A stretch of 64,000 nt of DNA, from the NCBI GenBank assembly GCA_036496585.1, contig DASXLB010000065.1, forward strand, positions 1 to 64,000. Direction: 5' to 3'. This DNA is from Vicinamibacterales bacterium (GTDB taxonomy: Bacteria > Acidobacteriota > Vicinamibacteria > Vicinamibacterales > 2-12-FULL-66-21). Both the position numbers and the translations under genes were made by a program. Positions 54,305 through 62,613 of the stretch are shown here, one piece after another. Positions within the stretch are counted from its first letter, which is position 1. Every line of letters starts with the position of its first letter. The notes beneath the pieces were generated by a model, which saw only the letters and a program-made list of their open reading frames with translations, searched no databases and was not told the origin of the DNA.

Positions 54305-55102
54305 TCAGATCGTGAACGTATGGCCCTCGCGCGCAGCGCGGGTCGCATCGAACACCCGCCGAGCGTCCCGCTCGATCTCGCGCAGCTCGGCGTCGGTCCG
54401 CCCGGGCTTGTGATGGAACAGGTACAACGCGCCAGCGCCGGTCGCGACGGCGAATTCCGCGCACTGGCGCCAGTCGCTGTGTCCCCAGCCGGCGTAGCGC
54501 GGGCGCTCGTCGGGGGTGAACTGCGCATCGAGGACGACTGCGGCCGCCCCCTCGGCAAACGCCGCGAACGGCTCGTCGTACTCGGGCATCCCGAACTCGT
54601 GATCGGTTGCGAACACGAAATCCCCGCCGCGACCCGCGACGCGATACGCGAATGCGCCGCCGGGATGATTCAGCGCGATCGCCGCGACCTCGAAGCCGCC
54701 GATCGCCGCACGGCCTGGCGCGATCATCCGCGGCGCGGGATGATTCGGCAGCGCGCGGTACGGCAGCGGATGGAACGGCTCGCGAAAGAGGACGTCGAGC
54801 CAGGCCGGATCGTGCGACGGCAGGGCGGGCGCGTACAGCGAGAGCGCGCAGCGCGAATCGGCGAGCGCCGGGAAGTACGGCAGTCCCAGCAGGTGATCCC
54901 AGTGATAGTGCGTGAGCACGAGCGCGACGTTCGCATCCGGGGCGGGCGTGACGCCGCAGATGCCGCTGCCCGCGTCGAGCACGAGCACGGCCCCGGTGGA
55001 CTCGTCGAGGATCTCGATGCAGGCCGTGTTGCAACCGTGTTCAGCGCCGTCGGGCTGGTCCCACGGGACCGATCCGCGGACGCCCCGGAACGAAACGCGC
55101 AT
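54305..55102 (-). CDS. MBL-fold metallo-hydrolase
   Basis: A 265-residue metallo-beta-lactamase-fold hydrolase. The zinc motif HXHXDH is H-Y-H-W-D-H in LTHYHWDHLLGLPYF (about 64-78); later ligands are in NHPGGAFAYR and VFATDHEFG, with another His in GWGHSDW. The N-terminal RGSVPWDQ block resembles phosphodiesterase-like members (PhnP/RNase Z side), so a phosphodiester substrate, perhaps a cyclic nucleotide, is possible. It is cytoplasmic, converges on the caspase-like gene and lies just downstream of the GAF gene on the same strand. Confidence 0.88.
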   Translation of the reverse strand: MRVSFRGVRGSVPWDQPDGAEHGCNTACIEILDESTGAVLVLDAGSGICGVTPAPDANVALVLTHYHWDHLLGLPYFPALADSRCALSLYAPALPSHDPAWLDVLFREPFHPLPYRALPNHPAPRMIAPGRAAIGGFEVAAIALNHPGGAFAYRVAGRGGDFVFATDHEFGMPEYDEPFAAFAEGAAAVVLDAQFTPDERPRYAGWGHSDWRQCAEFAVATGAGALYLFHHKPGRTDAELREIERDARRVFDATRAAREGHTFTI

Positions 55103-55132
55103 GACGGCTGAGTGTACAGCCGGCGTGCCGGA

Positions 55133-55768
55133 TCAGCGCGACTGCACCAGCCTGAGCGACGGGGCGGCCCGCCGCACCGGATAGACCTGGTCTTCGTCGG
55201 CGATCACGGCGTCGACCATGGCGGCGGCCAGCTTCGGCGCCAGCAGCTCCAGCACGCGCAGATGGTCGTCGGTGAAGGCCAGCAGCTCTTGCGAGTAGAG
55301 AGCCAGCACCGCGATCAGCGCATCGCTGTCGACGAGGGGAACGACCAGCGAAGACCGCAGCGCCGGCGCGCTCTGGGCGCGGAAGCCGAGATCGATGACC
55401 GGCTCGCCGTTCACGACGGGCGTCCGATGGACTGCCACCCAGCCAGCCATGCCGGTGCCGGACGGCCTCGTGACGCCGCGCAGCGCATGCGCATGCGCCC
55501 CGGCAGCGAACCGCGCCACGACGTTGTCGTGCGTGTCGTCGGGCAGGAACAGCGCCATCGACTCGCACGAGACGATCTGCCGGAGCAGCATCCAGACGAG
55601 CGCCCCGATGTCCGGCAGGAGCGCGGTCCCGCCGAGCGCGCGCGTCAGGCTGGCCACCGCCAGCAGTCCCTCGTCCAGCCGATTGTCCTGTGCCCTCACA
55701 CTCGATCCCCCGGCGAAGCAGACCGCGCCGCCATGTTCGGCAACGACGCGATCGGTCGCTGTAACCAT
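55133..55768 (-). CDS. Stand-alone GAF-domain protein
   Basis: A 211-residue protein made of one GAF domain (about 55-190) with an N-terminal helix. It is a clear paralogue of the C-terminal GAF part of the HD-GYP protein encoded just upstream. Matching blocks include LLAVASLTRALGG vs LLAVTSLSRAIGG, GTGMAGWVAV vs GTGITGWVAA and FTDDHLRVLELL vs FSEDHLRLLELL. GAF domains bind small ligands or haem, or mediate dimerisation. It follows the HD-GYP gene by 63 bases, so it may act as a separate sensor or competitor for that protein. Confidence 0.85.
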   Translation of the reverse strand: MVTATDRVVAEHGGAVCFAGGSSVRAQDNRLDEGLLAVASLTRALGGTALLPDIGALVWMLLRQIVSCESMALFLPDDTHDNVVARFAAGAHAHALRGVTRPSGTGMAGWVAVHRTPVVNGEPVIDLGFRAQSAPALRSSLVVPLVDSDALIAVLALYSQELLAFTDDHLRVLELLAPKLAAAMVDAVIADEDQVYPVRRAAPSLRLVQSR

Positions 55769-55831
55769 CTATGAACAATGCCGCTATCAAACATCTCTCG
55801 TGTCACACACTGGCCCATGCTGGACGCGATA

Positions 55832-57793
55832 TCACCCTCTGGCGCCGCCTCGAATCAACGTCAACGCCGCGGCCGGCGGCGCCAGCGTCGCGTCTGTCGA
55901 GATCGTGGCGGCGAGCGCCGGCGCGAGGCGCGCCCCGAGCAATTCGAGCAGCCGCAGATGGTCTTCCGAGAACGCATTGGCGTCGGAACGGTAAAGCGTC
56001 AGGATCGCCACCAGCGTCGACGACTCCACCAGCGGCAGCGCGAGGCACGAGCGGAGTGCCGGCGTGCGCTCCTCGCCGCTGCGGGCCGCGTCGATCGCCG
56101 GATCCGCGTTGATCGCTGGGCGCAGCGTCGCCGCGACCCAGCCGGTGATGCCGGTGCCGGTGGCGCACCGCATTCCGCGCAGCGTGGCGGCGTGCGAGCC
56201 GGTGGCGTAACGGACCGCGACCTGATCGTGATGCGGGTCCGGGACGAAAATCGCGAGCGCGTCGCAGGGCAGCACCTGCGTGAGAATCGTCCACAGCAGC
56301 GCGCCGACATCCGCGACGCCGGCGTTGCCGCCGATCGCCCGCGACAGGCTCGTCACTGCCAGGAGGCCGTCGGCGACGCCGGCGTCCACCGACAGTGGCG
56401 GCTCAGGATCGGGCGACACGCGATCGATCGCGCGCGCGTCCCCGATCGCGCGCGACGCCGGATGCGGCGTCGGATCGAAGGCGGGCATGATGCGCGTGTA
56501 GTTCGCCATGAAGGCATCGACCACTGCCGGGTCGTACATCTTCCCGCGGCGTTCGCGCAGGATCGCCAGCGCCTGCGCGTCGGTCATGCGGAGACGGTAC
56601 GGGCGATCCGAGGTGAGCGCGTCGAAGCAGTCGACCACCGACAGGATGCGGGCGCCGAGCGGGATGGCCTCGCCGACGATGCCGTCGGGATAGCCGGTGC
56701 CGTCCCAGTTCTCGTGGTGATGGCGGACGATCGGCACAACCGGATATGGAAAATGGATGGCCGACAGAATCTCCGCCCCGATCGGGGCGTGCCGCTTCAT
56801 CTTCTCGAACTCGGCCGGCGTCAGCCGCCCGGGCTTGTTGAGGATGTGCTCGGGCACGGCAATCTTGCCGGTATCGTGCAGCAGCGCCGCCGCTTCGATC
56901 GCCTGCAGCGTCGTCGCATCCGTCACCCCGATGAACCGCGCCAATGCCAGCGTCCCCTGCTGCACACGGCGGACATGGTCGTGGGTGACCTCGTCCTTGG
57001 CGTCGATCGCCGTCGCCAGCGTCTCGACCGTCGAAAGCAGCAGGCGATTGAGCTCGTCGACGTGCTGCTTGGCGTCCTCGAGCCGGCCGAACGACGACTG
57101 GAACGTCAGGTAGCAAATGGCGAGCAGCGGCAGAATCAGCGCAATGGCGGTGAAATGGAGTTCACGGAAGGCCAGCACCAGCAGCAGCGCCACCGCGGCC
57201 CCCGCGACGTAGCTGGGAAAGAGCGGCCAGTAGTGCTCCGTCCAGACCGCCCGGACCGAGCGCACCTGCGACAAGCCGATCGCACTCGCCGTCAACAGCG
57301 TGTTGACGCCGAAGTAGACCGTCGTCATCGCGGCGACGTAGAGCACCACCGTTGCCGGCGGAGTGGCGCCGCCGTAGAGCGGCGACGCGCCGCTCAACAG
57401 AAAAAAGGCGCGCCCTGCCGCCCACATCGAGAGCCCCAGATTGGAGAAGTTGAAGAGCGTCTGGGTCCGGGTCATCCGCCAGCGCACCGAGATGCGGATG
57501 CCGTCGAGCGCCAGGGTGATGACGCCGACCTCAGGTCCGAATAGCAGCATCGAGGCAAACGCAAAGGCCTCCGACACCGAGAACCGCGTCTCGATCGACG
57601 GGATCTTCAGCGTCAGCATGCCGCTGGCGATCGTCAGGATCGCGAACAACAGCCACGCCGCCGGCACGGTCGCCCGCACGAGTGTCAGCGCGCTGGTCGA
57701 CACCGCGAGCAAACCCGCGGCGCTGACCAGCGCGACAAACACTGCCGCGCCAGCCGGCAGGCGGCGGCCGCCGTCTTTCGCGGGCGAGCTCAG
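55832..57793 (-). CDS. Membrane HD-GYP cyclic-di-GMP phosphodiesterase with GAF domain
   Basis: A 653-residue protein: about six to eight membrane helices (residues 15-235), a short coiled linker, an HD-GYP domain (about 245-430) with HD in LLHDTGKIAVPEHIL and GYP in WDGTGYPDGI, and a C-terminal GAF domain (about 470-640). HD-GYP proteins hydrolyse cyclic di-GMP. The frame is open upstream into the protease gene, but the best start is a CTG at 57793 (GGGAGG site; overlapping the protease stop as CTGA). The next alternative is a GTG at 57742. It is the middle gene of the subtilase-HD-GYP-GAF operon. Confidence 0.88.
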   Translation of the reverse strand: MSSPAKDGGRRLPAGAAVFVALVSAAGLLAVSTSALTLVRATVPAAWLLFAILTIASGMLTLKIPSIETRFSVSEAFAFASMLLFGPEVGVITLALDGIRISVRWRMTRTQTLFNFSNLGLSMWAAGRAFFLLSGASPLYGGATPPATVVLYVAAMTTVYFGVNTLLTASAIGLSQVRSVRAVWTEHYWPLFPSYVAGAAVALLLVLAFRELHFTAIALILPLLAICYLTFQSSFGRLEDAKQHVDELNRLLLSTVETLATAIDAKDEVTHDHVRRVQQGTLALARFIGVTDATTLQAIEAAALLHDTGKIAVPEHILNKPGRLTPAEFEKMKRHAPIGAEILSAIHFPYPVVPIVRHHHENWDGTGYPDGIVGEAIPLGARILSVVDCFDALTSDRPYRLRMTDAQALAILRERRGKMYDPAVVDAFMANYTRIMPAFDPTPHPASRAIGDARAIDRVSPDPEPPLSVDAGVADGLLAVTSLSRAIGGNAGVADVGALLWTILTQVLPCDALAIFVPDPHHDQVAVRYATGSHAATLRGMRCATGTGITGWVAATLRPAINADPAIDAARSGEERTPALRSCLALPLVESSTLVAILTLYRSDANAFSEDHLRLLELLGARLAPALAATISTDATLAPPAAALTLIRGGARG

Positions 57794-59559
57794 TGTCCGC
57801 CTCCCGCGGCATTGCCCCACACGATGTAGCTGCCGTCGCTCGTCTCGCTGTTGCCCCAGACAATGTATTGGCCGTCCGGCGACTGAAGGTTGTTGCCCCA
57901 GACGATGTAGTAGCTGCCGGAGTAATTGGCGACGTTGCCCCAGACGATGTAGTTGGCGCCCGTCATCGTCAGCGAATTCGACCACCCGAGCAGGTTGAGC
58001 ACGCCCGGCTCGGACGGAGTCGTGAGATGGAACAGCCAGGTCAAATCGACCAGGCCGAGCAGGCGGATGCCGGAACGGTCGTAGATCCGCTCGATCAGCG
58101 TGCCGGTGTCGCGATAGGTCGCGCCCGAAGAGGTCCCGAGGAGCGAGGTCAGCGGCGTCAACAGATTGGTCAGCAGGCCGGTCTGCGCGAACTTCAACGC
58201 CTGCGCAAAATCGACGCTACCGGTGCCTGAGGCCACGAGGCCGGCGGCGGGCATGAAGTGCGCGCCCATCTGGATCGAGAGCCTCACCTGCGCGGGCGAG
58301 AGCCCCGGATACGCATTGAGCAGCAGCGCGGCGCCGCCGCTCACGACTGCCGTCGCCATGCTGGTACCGCTCAGGCGCAGGTAGGAGTTCTTGCCGCTGC
58401 CGGCGACGTGCCACTGCGGATAGGTGCGGCTGATGTAGGAGCCCGGGACCTCCATCGAGGTGATCCGCGCGCCCGGCGCGACGATATCGGGCTTGGCGAC
58501 CCAGTCGTACTGGGTCGGACCCTTCGAGCTGTACGGCGCCACGACATCGTCCGACGGGTCGAGCGTGCCGTTGGTGTCGAGCGCCCCGACGGTCAGCGCG
58601 AGCGGCGAATTGCCGGGCGAGGTGATGCCGCCGAGGACAGGCTGCCCGGTGCTCGTCACGCCGTAGTTGCCGGCCGACACCACGACGGTAATGCCGGCCG
58701 CGACGGCGCGCGCCACCGCCTGACAGAGCGGATCGGTCGCCGAGGGCTCCGAGACCGGATGCCCGAGCGACAGGTTGATGACCTTGATGTTGTAGGTCGA
58801 GCGGTGTGCCACGGCCCAGTCGATGCCGGCGATGACGTCGCTCGTCAGACCGCTGCCGTTCGACCCGAGGACCCGCACGTCGATGAGCCTGGCCGACGGC
58901 GCGCTGCCGCCGTTGAATTCGGGAGTGACGCCGGCGGCCGCCGTCCGGTTGCCGGCGACGATGCCGGCGACATGCGTCCCGTGACCGAAGGGATCGCCCG
59001 TGACCCCCGGCTCATCGCTCACGAGATTCACATGCGCCACCACGCGCGTGTCGAGAGCCGTGTGCGAGGCAATGCCGGAATCGACGATGGCAACGCCGAC
59101 GCCCGCGCCGGTGTCGCCGGACGTGCCGAACAGGCCGAGCAGGCCGGACGTGCCCTGCCAGACCGAGGTCGCCTTGGTGACGTCGTTCGTGACCGCCAGG
59201 TCGGCCGCCACGGCGAGATCCCCGGAGATGTGCGTGTAGAGCGGATTGCGTTCGAGCTCCGCCAGCTGGCTGTCGGAGACCTCGATCGCCACGGCGCCCC
59301 CGAGATCGCGGCGCAGACGGCCGAGCGCCCCGCCGCGCAGCAGCCCGAGGCCGTTGTCACCCCCCTGGACGATGACGCGGTGGGTATGAAGTTGTGCCGG
59401 ATGCTGGGCGAGATCGCTGGAGACAGTCGGGGGACCGTCGGATCCATTCGCCGGCTGCTGGCCGGCGGGCTGTGATCCCCACAGCAGAAGAGCACATAAG
59501 ACGACAGGAAAGACACTCAGGCGGTTGGCGAAGGATCTTTTGAGCATTCGTTGGTCCAT
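57790..59559 (-). CDS. Subtilase (S8) with C-terminal YIVWGN repeats
   Basis: A 589-residue exported subtilase: signal peptide (to about 33), a propeptide-like region (about 55-130), and a catalytic domain with D160 (AIVDSGI), H193 (FGHGTHVAG) and S400 (LSGTSMATAV). The C-terminal tail carries the hexapeptide YIVWGN four times, starting at 537, 551, 565 and 578, with 13- or 14-residue spacing, ending in GGGH. Such a tail may be a surface-binding, polymerising or sorting element; I know of no proven role. The start at 59559 is tentative (an ATG at 59547 is also possible). The stop overlaps the HD-GYP start. Confidence 0.93.
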   Translation of the reverse strand: MDQRMLKRSFANRLSVFPVVLCALLLWGSQPAGQQPANGSDGPPTVSSDLAQHPAQLHTHRVIVQGGDNGLGLLRGGALGRLRRDLGGAVAIEVSDSQLAELERNPLYTHISGDLAVAADLAVTNDVTKATSVWQGTSGLLGLFGTSGDTGAGVGVAIVDSGIASHTALDTRVVAHVNLVSDEPGVTGDPFGHGTHVAGIVAGNRTAAAGVTPEFNGGSAPSARLIDVRVLGSNGSGLTSDVIAGIDWAVAHRSTYNIKVINLSLGHPVSEPSATDPLCQAVARAVAAGITVVVSAGNYGVTSTGQPVLGGITSPGNSPLALTVGALDTNGTLDPSDDVVAPYSSKGPTQYDWVAKPDIVAPGARITSMEVPGSYISRTYPQWHVAGSGKNSYLRLSGTSMATAVVSGGAALLLNAYPGLSPAQVRLSIQMGAHFMPAAGLVASGTGSVDFAQALKFAQTGLLTNLLTPLTSLLGTSSGATYRDTGTLIERIYDRSGIRLLGLVDLTWLFHLTTPSEPGVLNLLGWSNSLTMTGANYIVWGNVANYSGSYYIVWGNNLQSPDGQYIVWGNSETSDGSYIVWGNAAGGGH

Positions 59560-59731
59560 TCCAGATCAGTAACGACCCAGGCAGAGCAACGATCAGTCCA
59601 TCGCCGACCCTTGAGAATCAATCACTTACGGCATCGACGATTCGCTCATTTGGTTCAGTATGGGACACGATGTCCGGGCATTCGAGCGACACGTCGATGT
59701 AAGTCGCTATTTATCAGAAACTTACCTGCAT

Positions 59732-59748
59732 TGTTCCAGATCGGAACA
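59732..59748. promoter_or_regulatory. Perfect palindrome upstream of the subtilase operon
   Basis: TGTTCC, five bases and GGAACA form an exact inverted repeat in the 223-base gap between the subtilase operon and the dehydrogenase gene stop. A TTCCAGATC tract recurs right next to the subtilase start (59559-59567). Operator-like symmetry suggests a dimeric regulator site; a hairpin in the leader is the alternative. No gene is seen in the gap. Confidence 0.4.
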
Positions 59749-59782
59749 GGCGTGCCGAATTTAGCACACGGGCTTAGGGGGT

Positions 59783-60862
59783 TCAGCCGGCGATCTCGAG
59801 CGTGGCCTTGATGCCGCTACCCCGCTGTTCGAACCATTTCTTGTGGTCCTGCCACGGAATCGGATCGGTGAGCAGGCGCTTCAACGCGCCGGGCCACTTC
59901 TTCTCGATGCGGACGAAGTCGCGGACACCGGCGCTGAAGTGCCGCGCATTCGCGTTGACGCTGCCGAACACCACCTGGTTGCCGAGCACCAGGCGCTGGT
60001 TGATCAGATTGGCCGGCACCGGCAGCGTCTTGTCTCCACTCGTCACCGAGAGCAGGCAGAGCACGGCGTTGCGAGTGAGGATCTCCATTGCCTCGAACAC
60101 CACCTGTGAACTGCCGGTGGCTTCAAACACGAGATCGGGTTCCCCGATCTCCTTTATCGCGTCGGTCAGCGTGCGGCTGGCGACCGACACGTACTCGGCG
60201 CCCAGTTGCCTGACGATCTGCGCGCGCACGTCGGCCGGGTCCTCGCGGCCGATGACGACCGTCCGCAGGCCGCGCGCGCGCATCACCGCCGCCGCCAGCA
60301 GGCCGATCGGGCCGGCGCCGAGCGCCAACCCGAGCCCCGGCTTCCACACCTTCATGCGGCGCTGCAGCAGATAGGCGTGGTCGATGCCTTTCTCGACGAC
60401 CGACATCGGCTCGAGCAGCACCGCGATATCGCGAATCGACTTCGGAATACGGTGCAGGTACTGCGGCACCTCGGCGTAGTACTCGGCCATGTAGCCGTGC
60501 CGACGCATGATGCCGCGCTCGGTGTACTGCCCGCTGCTGCACATGTCGTTCTCGCCGGCCTTGCACTCGGCGCACATCCCGCAAGGACGCCGGACGGTGG
60601 CCACCGCCAGGTCGCCGGGCTTCCAGCCGCGGACCCGCCGGCCCACCGCTTCGACGACCCCGAAGTTCTCGTGGCCGAGGATCAGATATTCGCTGCCGGC
60701 GGGCGCCTGACCGTAAATCCCGTGCTCGATCTCGGCGTCGGTCGCGCACAGGCCGACCCGGATCGTCTTGACCACGACGTCGCCGGCTCCCATCGGCGGG
60801 TCGGGCATGTCGCGCATGTGGATCGAGTCGGCGACCAGCGGCTGCACGACGATGGCCTTCAC
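59783..60862 (-). CDS. Zinc-dependent dehydrogenase (glucose 1-dehydrogenase-like MDR)
   Basis: A 359-residue medium-chain dehydrogenase of the glucose/polyol dehydrogenase side. Catalytic zinc ligands sit in VGLCATDAEIEHG and LGHENFG, structural zinc cysteines in PCGMCAECKAGENDMC, and the Rossmann loop is LALGAGPIGLLAA. The N-terminus with CATDAEIEHGIYG resembles Sulfolobus-type glucose dehydrogenases, which also oxidise other sugars. It starts with GTG at 60862, five bases after the proline dehydrogenase gene, and is the last gene in the operon. The substrate is likely a sugar or sugar acid, by operon context. Confidence 0.88.
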   Translation of the reverse strand: MKAIVVQPLVADSIHMRDMPDPPMGAGDVVVKTIRVGLCATDAEIEHGIYGQAPAGSEYLILGHENFGVVEAVGRRVRGWKPGDLAVATVRRPCGMCAECKAGENDMCSSGQYTERGIMRRHGYMAEYYAEVPQYLHRIPKSIRDIAVLLEPMSVVEKGIDHAYLLQRRMKVWKPGLGLALGAGPIGLLAAAVMRARGLRTVVIGREDPADVRAQIVRQLGAEYVSVASRTLTDAIKEIGEPDLVFEATGSSQVVFEAMEILTRNAVLCLLSVTSGDKTLPVPANLINQRLVLGNQVVFGSVNANARHFSAGVRDFVRIEKKWPGALKRLLTDPIPWQDHKKWFEQRGSGIKATLEIAG

Positions 60863-60867
60863 AGCGG

Positions 60868-61803
60868 TTAGCCTCCGAACAGGTTCTTCAGCACGAACGC
60901 GACGTTGGCCGGCCGTTCCGCCAGGCGCCGCATGTACCAGGGATACCAGTATTCGCCGTAGCTGATGAGGACGCGGACGCGGCGGCCGCTCTGAGCCAGC
61001 CGCTGCTGCTGCGCGCGCTGGATGCCGTAGAGCATCGCGAACTCGTAGGCCGACGAGGGCACCCCCTGCTGATCGACGTAGGCGAGCAGCCGATCGGCGA
61101 GCGCTATATCGTGCGTCGCGATGTGCAGGAGCGTGCCGGTGTGGCGGGCGTCCTCCCGCATCAGCCGCGTGCACAGAGCGTAGAAGTTCTCGTCGACGTC
61201 GGCCTTCTTCGGGTACGCGAGGTCCGCGGGTTCGAGATAGGCCCCCTTGACGATGCGAATGGCGGGACCGAGGGGAATCAGGGATTCGATGTCCTTCGCC
61301 GAGCGATAGAGGTAGGCCTGGATGGCGAGACCGACCCCCTTGAAGCGTTCCTTGCTCTTGCGGTACAGCGCCAGCGTCGGGTCGACGTAGGGAGAGTTCT
61401 CCATGTCGATCCAGATCGGCACGTTGCCGAGCCGCTCTCCCTTTTCGCAGATCCGATCGAGATTGCGCTGACACTGCTCGGCGTCGAGATCGAGGCCGAG
61501 TTGCGTCGGCTTGACGGAGATCTGCGCGTCGAGACCGGCGGCCTTCACCTTGTCGAGCGCGTCGAGGTAGTGCTGGGTCACCCGCTCCGCTTCGTCGAGC
61601 CTGGTCACCCCCTCGCCGAGCCGCGTCAGGATCGTGGTGATGCGCTGCGGCGCGAGCGTCGCCGCCGCGGCGAGCGCGTCCTCGATCGTCTCGCCGGGCA
61701 TGAACGCCGACACCGAGCGGCGGACGAACCGCCGCTTCGTCGCCTGCTCGCGCAAGAACGTAGACGTCGACATCGCCAGCAGGACCTTACGACTCAGCGA
61801 CAT
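60868..61803 (-). CDS. Proline dehydrogenase-family FAD enzyme
   Basis: A 311-residue TIM-barrel flavoenzyme of the proline dehydrogenase (PutA N-terminal domain) family. Conserved IWIDMENSPYVD, RIVKGAYLEP, LHIATHD and the C-terminal RVLISYGEYWYPWYMRRLAER with its two arginines, which hold the substrate carboxylate, are present. It would oxidise proline or hydroxyproline to a pyrroline carboxylate. No pyrroline-carboxylate dehydrogenase gene is in the window. It is monofunctional and soluble, third of four genes in the operon. A GGAGAGG site precedes the ATG. Confidence 0.92.
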   Translation of the reverse strand: MSLSRKVLLAMSTSTFLREQATKRRFVRRSVSAFMPGETIEDALAAAATLAPQRITTILTRLGEGVTRLDEAERVTQHYLDALDKVKAAGLDAQISVKPTQLGLDLDAEQCQRNLDRICEKGERLGNVPIWIDMENSPYVDPTLALYRKSKERFKGVGLAIQAYLYRSAKDIESLIPLGPAIRIVKGAYLEPADLAYPKKADVDENFYALCTRLMREDARHTGTLLHIATHDIALADRLLAYVDQQGVPSSAYEFAMLYGIQRAQQQRLAQSGRRVRVLISYGEYWYPWYMRRLAERPANVAFVLKNLFGG

Positions 61804-61824
61804 TGCCTCTCCGAGGACAGCGCG

Positions 61825-62613
61825 CTACAGCACGCTTTTGATCTGGCCGCCATCGACCTGCAGCGTCGCGCCTGTGATGTAGGACGCGGCGTCGGAGAGC
61901 AGAAACGCCGCGGCGCGGCCGAACTCCGGCGGCTCACCATAACGTCCGGCCGGAATCGCCCCGATCGACTTGCGTTTCGCCTCCTCGGGGGTGATCCCCG
62001 ACTTCTGCGCCGCGAGCTGGTCGAGGTGCTTGACCCGGTCGGTGTCGACCCGGCCGGGAATGAGCTGGTTGACGCGGATCCGATCGGCGGCGAGCTCCAG
62101 CGCCAGCGTCTTGGCCAGACCGGAGACGGCCGACCGGACCACGGTCGAGAGCCCGAGGTTGGCAATCGGTTCCTTCACCGATCCCGAGGTCGACATGAGG
62201 ATGGCGCCACCGCCGCGTTGCTTCATCGACGGGACGACGGCGCGCGCCATCCGGAGCGCGCTGAACAGCAACAGGTCAACGGCGTTCTGCCACGCGGCAT
62301 CGTCGAACGCGAGCGCCTGGCCGGCGGGCGGGCCGCCGCCGTTGGTGAGCAGCAGATCGACGCCGCCGAACCGCTCGATGGTCTGCTGCGCCCATCGCGC
62401 GATCTGCGCGGCATCGCGGACGTCGACCACGGTACCGACGACGGTGCCGCCGGACGCCGAGAGCCGCTTCGCGGCGTCGTCGATCGACGCCTGGGTCGTC
62501 GACGAGATGGCGACGATCGCCCCTTCGCGCGCCAGCGCCTCCGCCACCGCGTATCCGAGGCCGCGGCTGGCGCCCGCAACCATCGCAATCTTGCCCTTCA
62601 GACCGAGATCCAT
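61825..62613 (-). CDS. SDR-family oxidoreductase lacking the YXXXK pair
   Basis: A 262-residue classical-length short-chain dehydrogenase with cofactor motif GASRGLG (14-20) and the strand-4 motif LLTNGGGPPAG where most members have NNAG. Active-site Ser is present near 141-143 (LMSTSGSV). At the usual Tyr-X-X-X-Lys site the sequence reads Ser156-T-V-V-Arg160 (LGLSTVVRSAVSGLAKTLA), so the normal proton donor and the Lys are both replaced. A subgroup with NXGGPP and LSXXXR is known in databases as 3-oxoacyl-ACP reductase-like, but its chemistry is unclear. Its 5' end overlaps the DHDPS-family gene by 16 bases. Confidence 0.9.
   Translation of the reverse strand: MDLGLKGKIAMVAGASRGLGYAVAEALAREGAIVAISSTTQASIDDAAKRLSASGGTVVGTVVDVRDAAQIARWAQQTIERFGGVDLLLTNGGGPPAGQALAFDDAAWQNAVDLLLFSALRMARAVVPSMKQRGGGAILMSTSGSVKEPIANLGLSTVVRSAVSGLAKTLALELAADRIRVNQLIPGRVDTDRVKHLDQLAAQKSGITPEEAKRKSIGAIPAGRYGEPPEFGRAAAFLLSDAASYITGATLQVDGGQIKSVL

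Noticed and set aside
57794-57985. N-terminal extension of the HD-GYP protein through the subtilase repeat region
   Set aside because: The extension shows a pseudo-repeat (HRLGQ-like) that only mirrors the YIVWGN codons in another frame; real coding starts near the CTG at 57793.
59560-59782. A cyclic-di-GMP riboswitch before the subtilase/HD-GYP operon
   Set aside because: It would fit the HD-GYP gene, but I find none of the conserved GEMM-I core (GGGACGCAAAGCCTCCG-like) in this gap.
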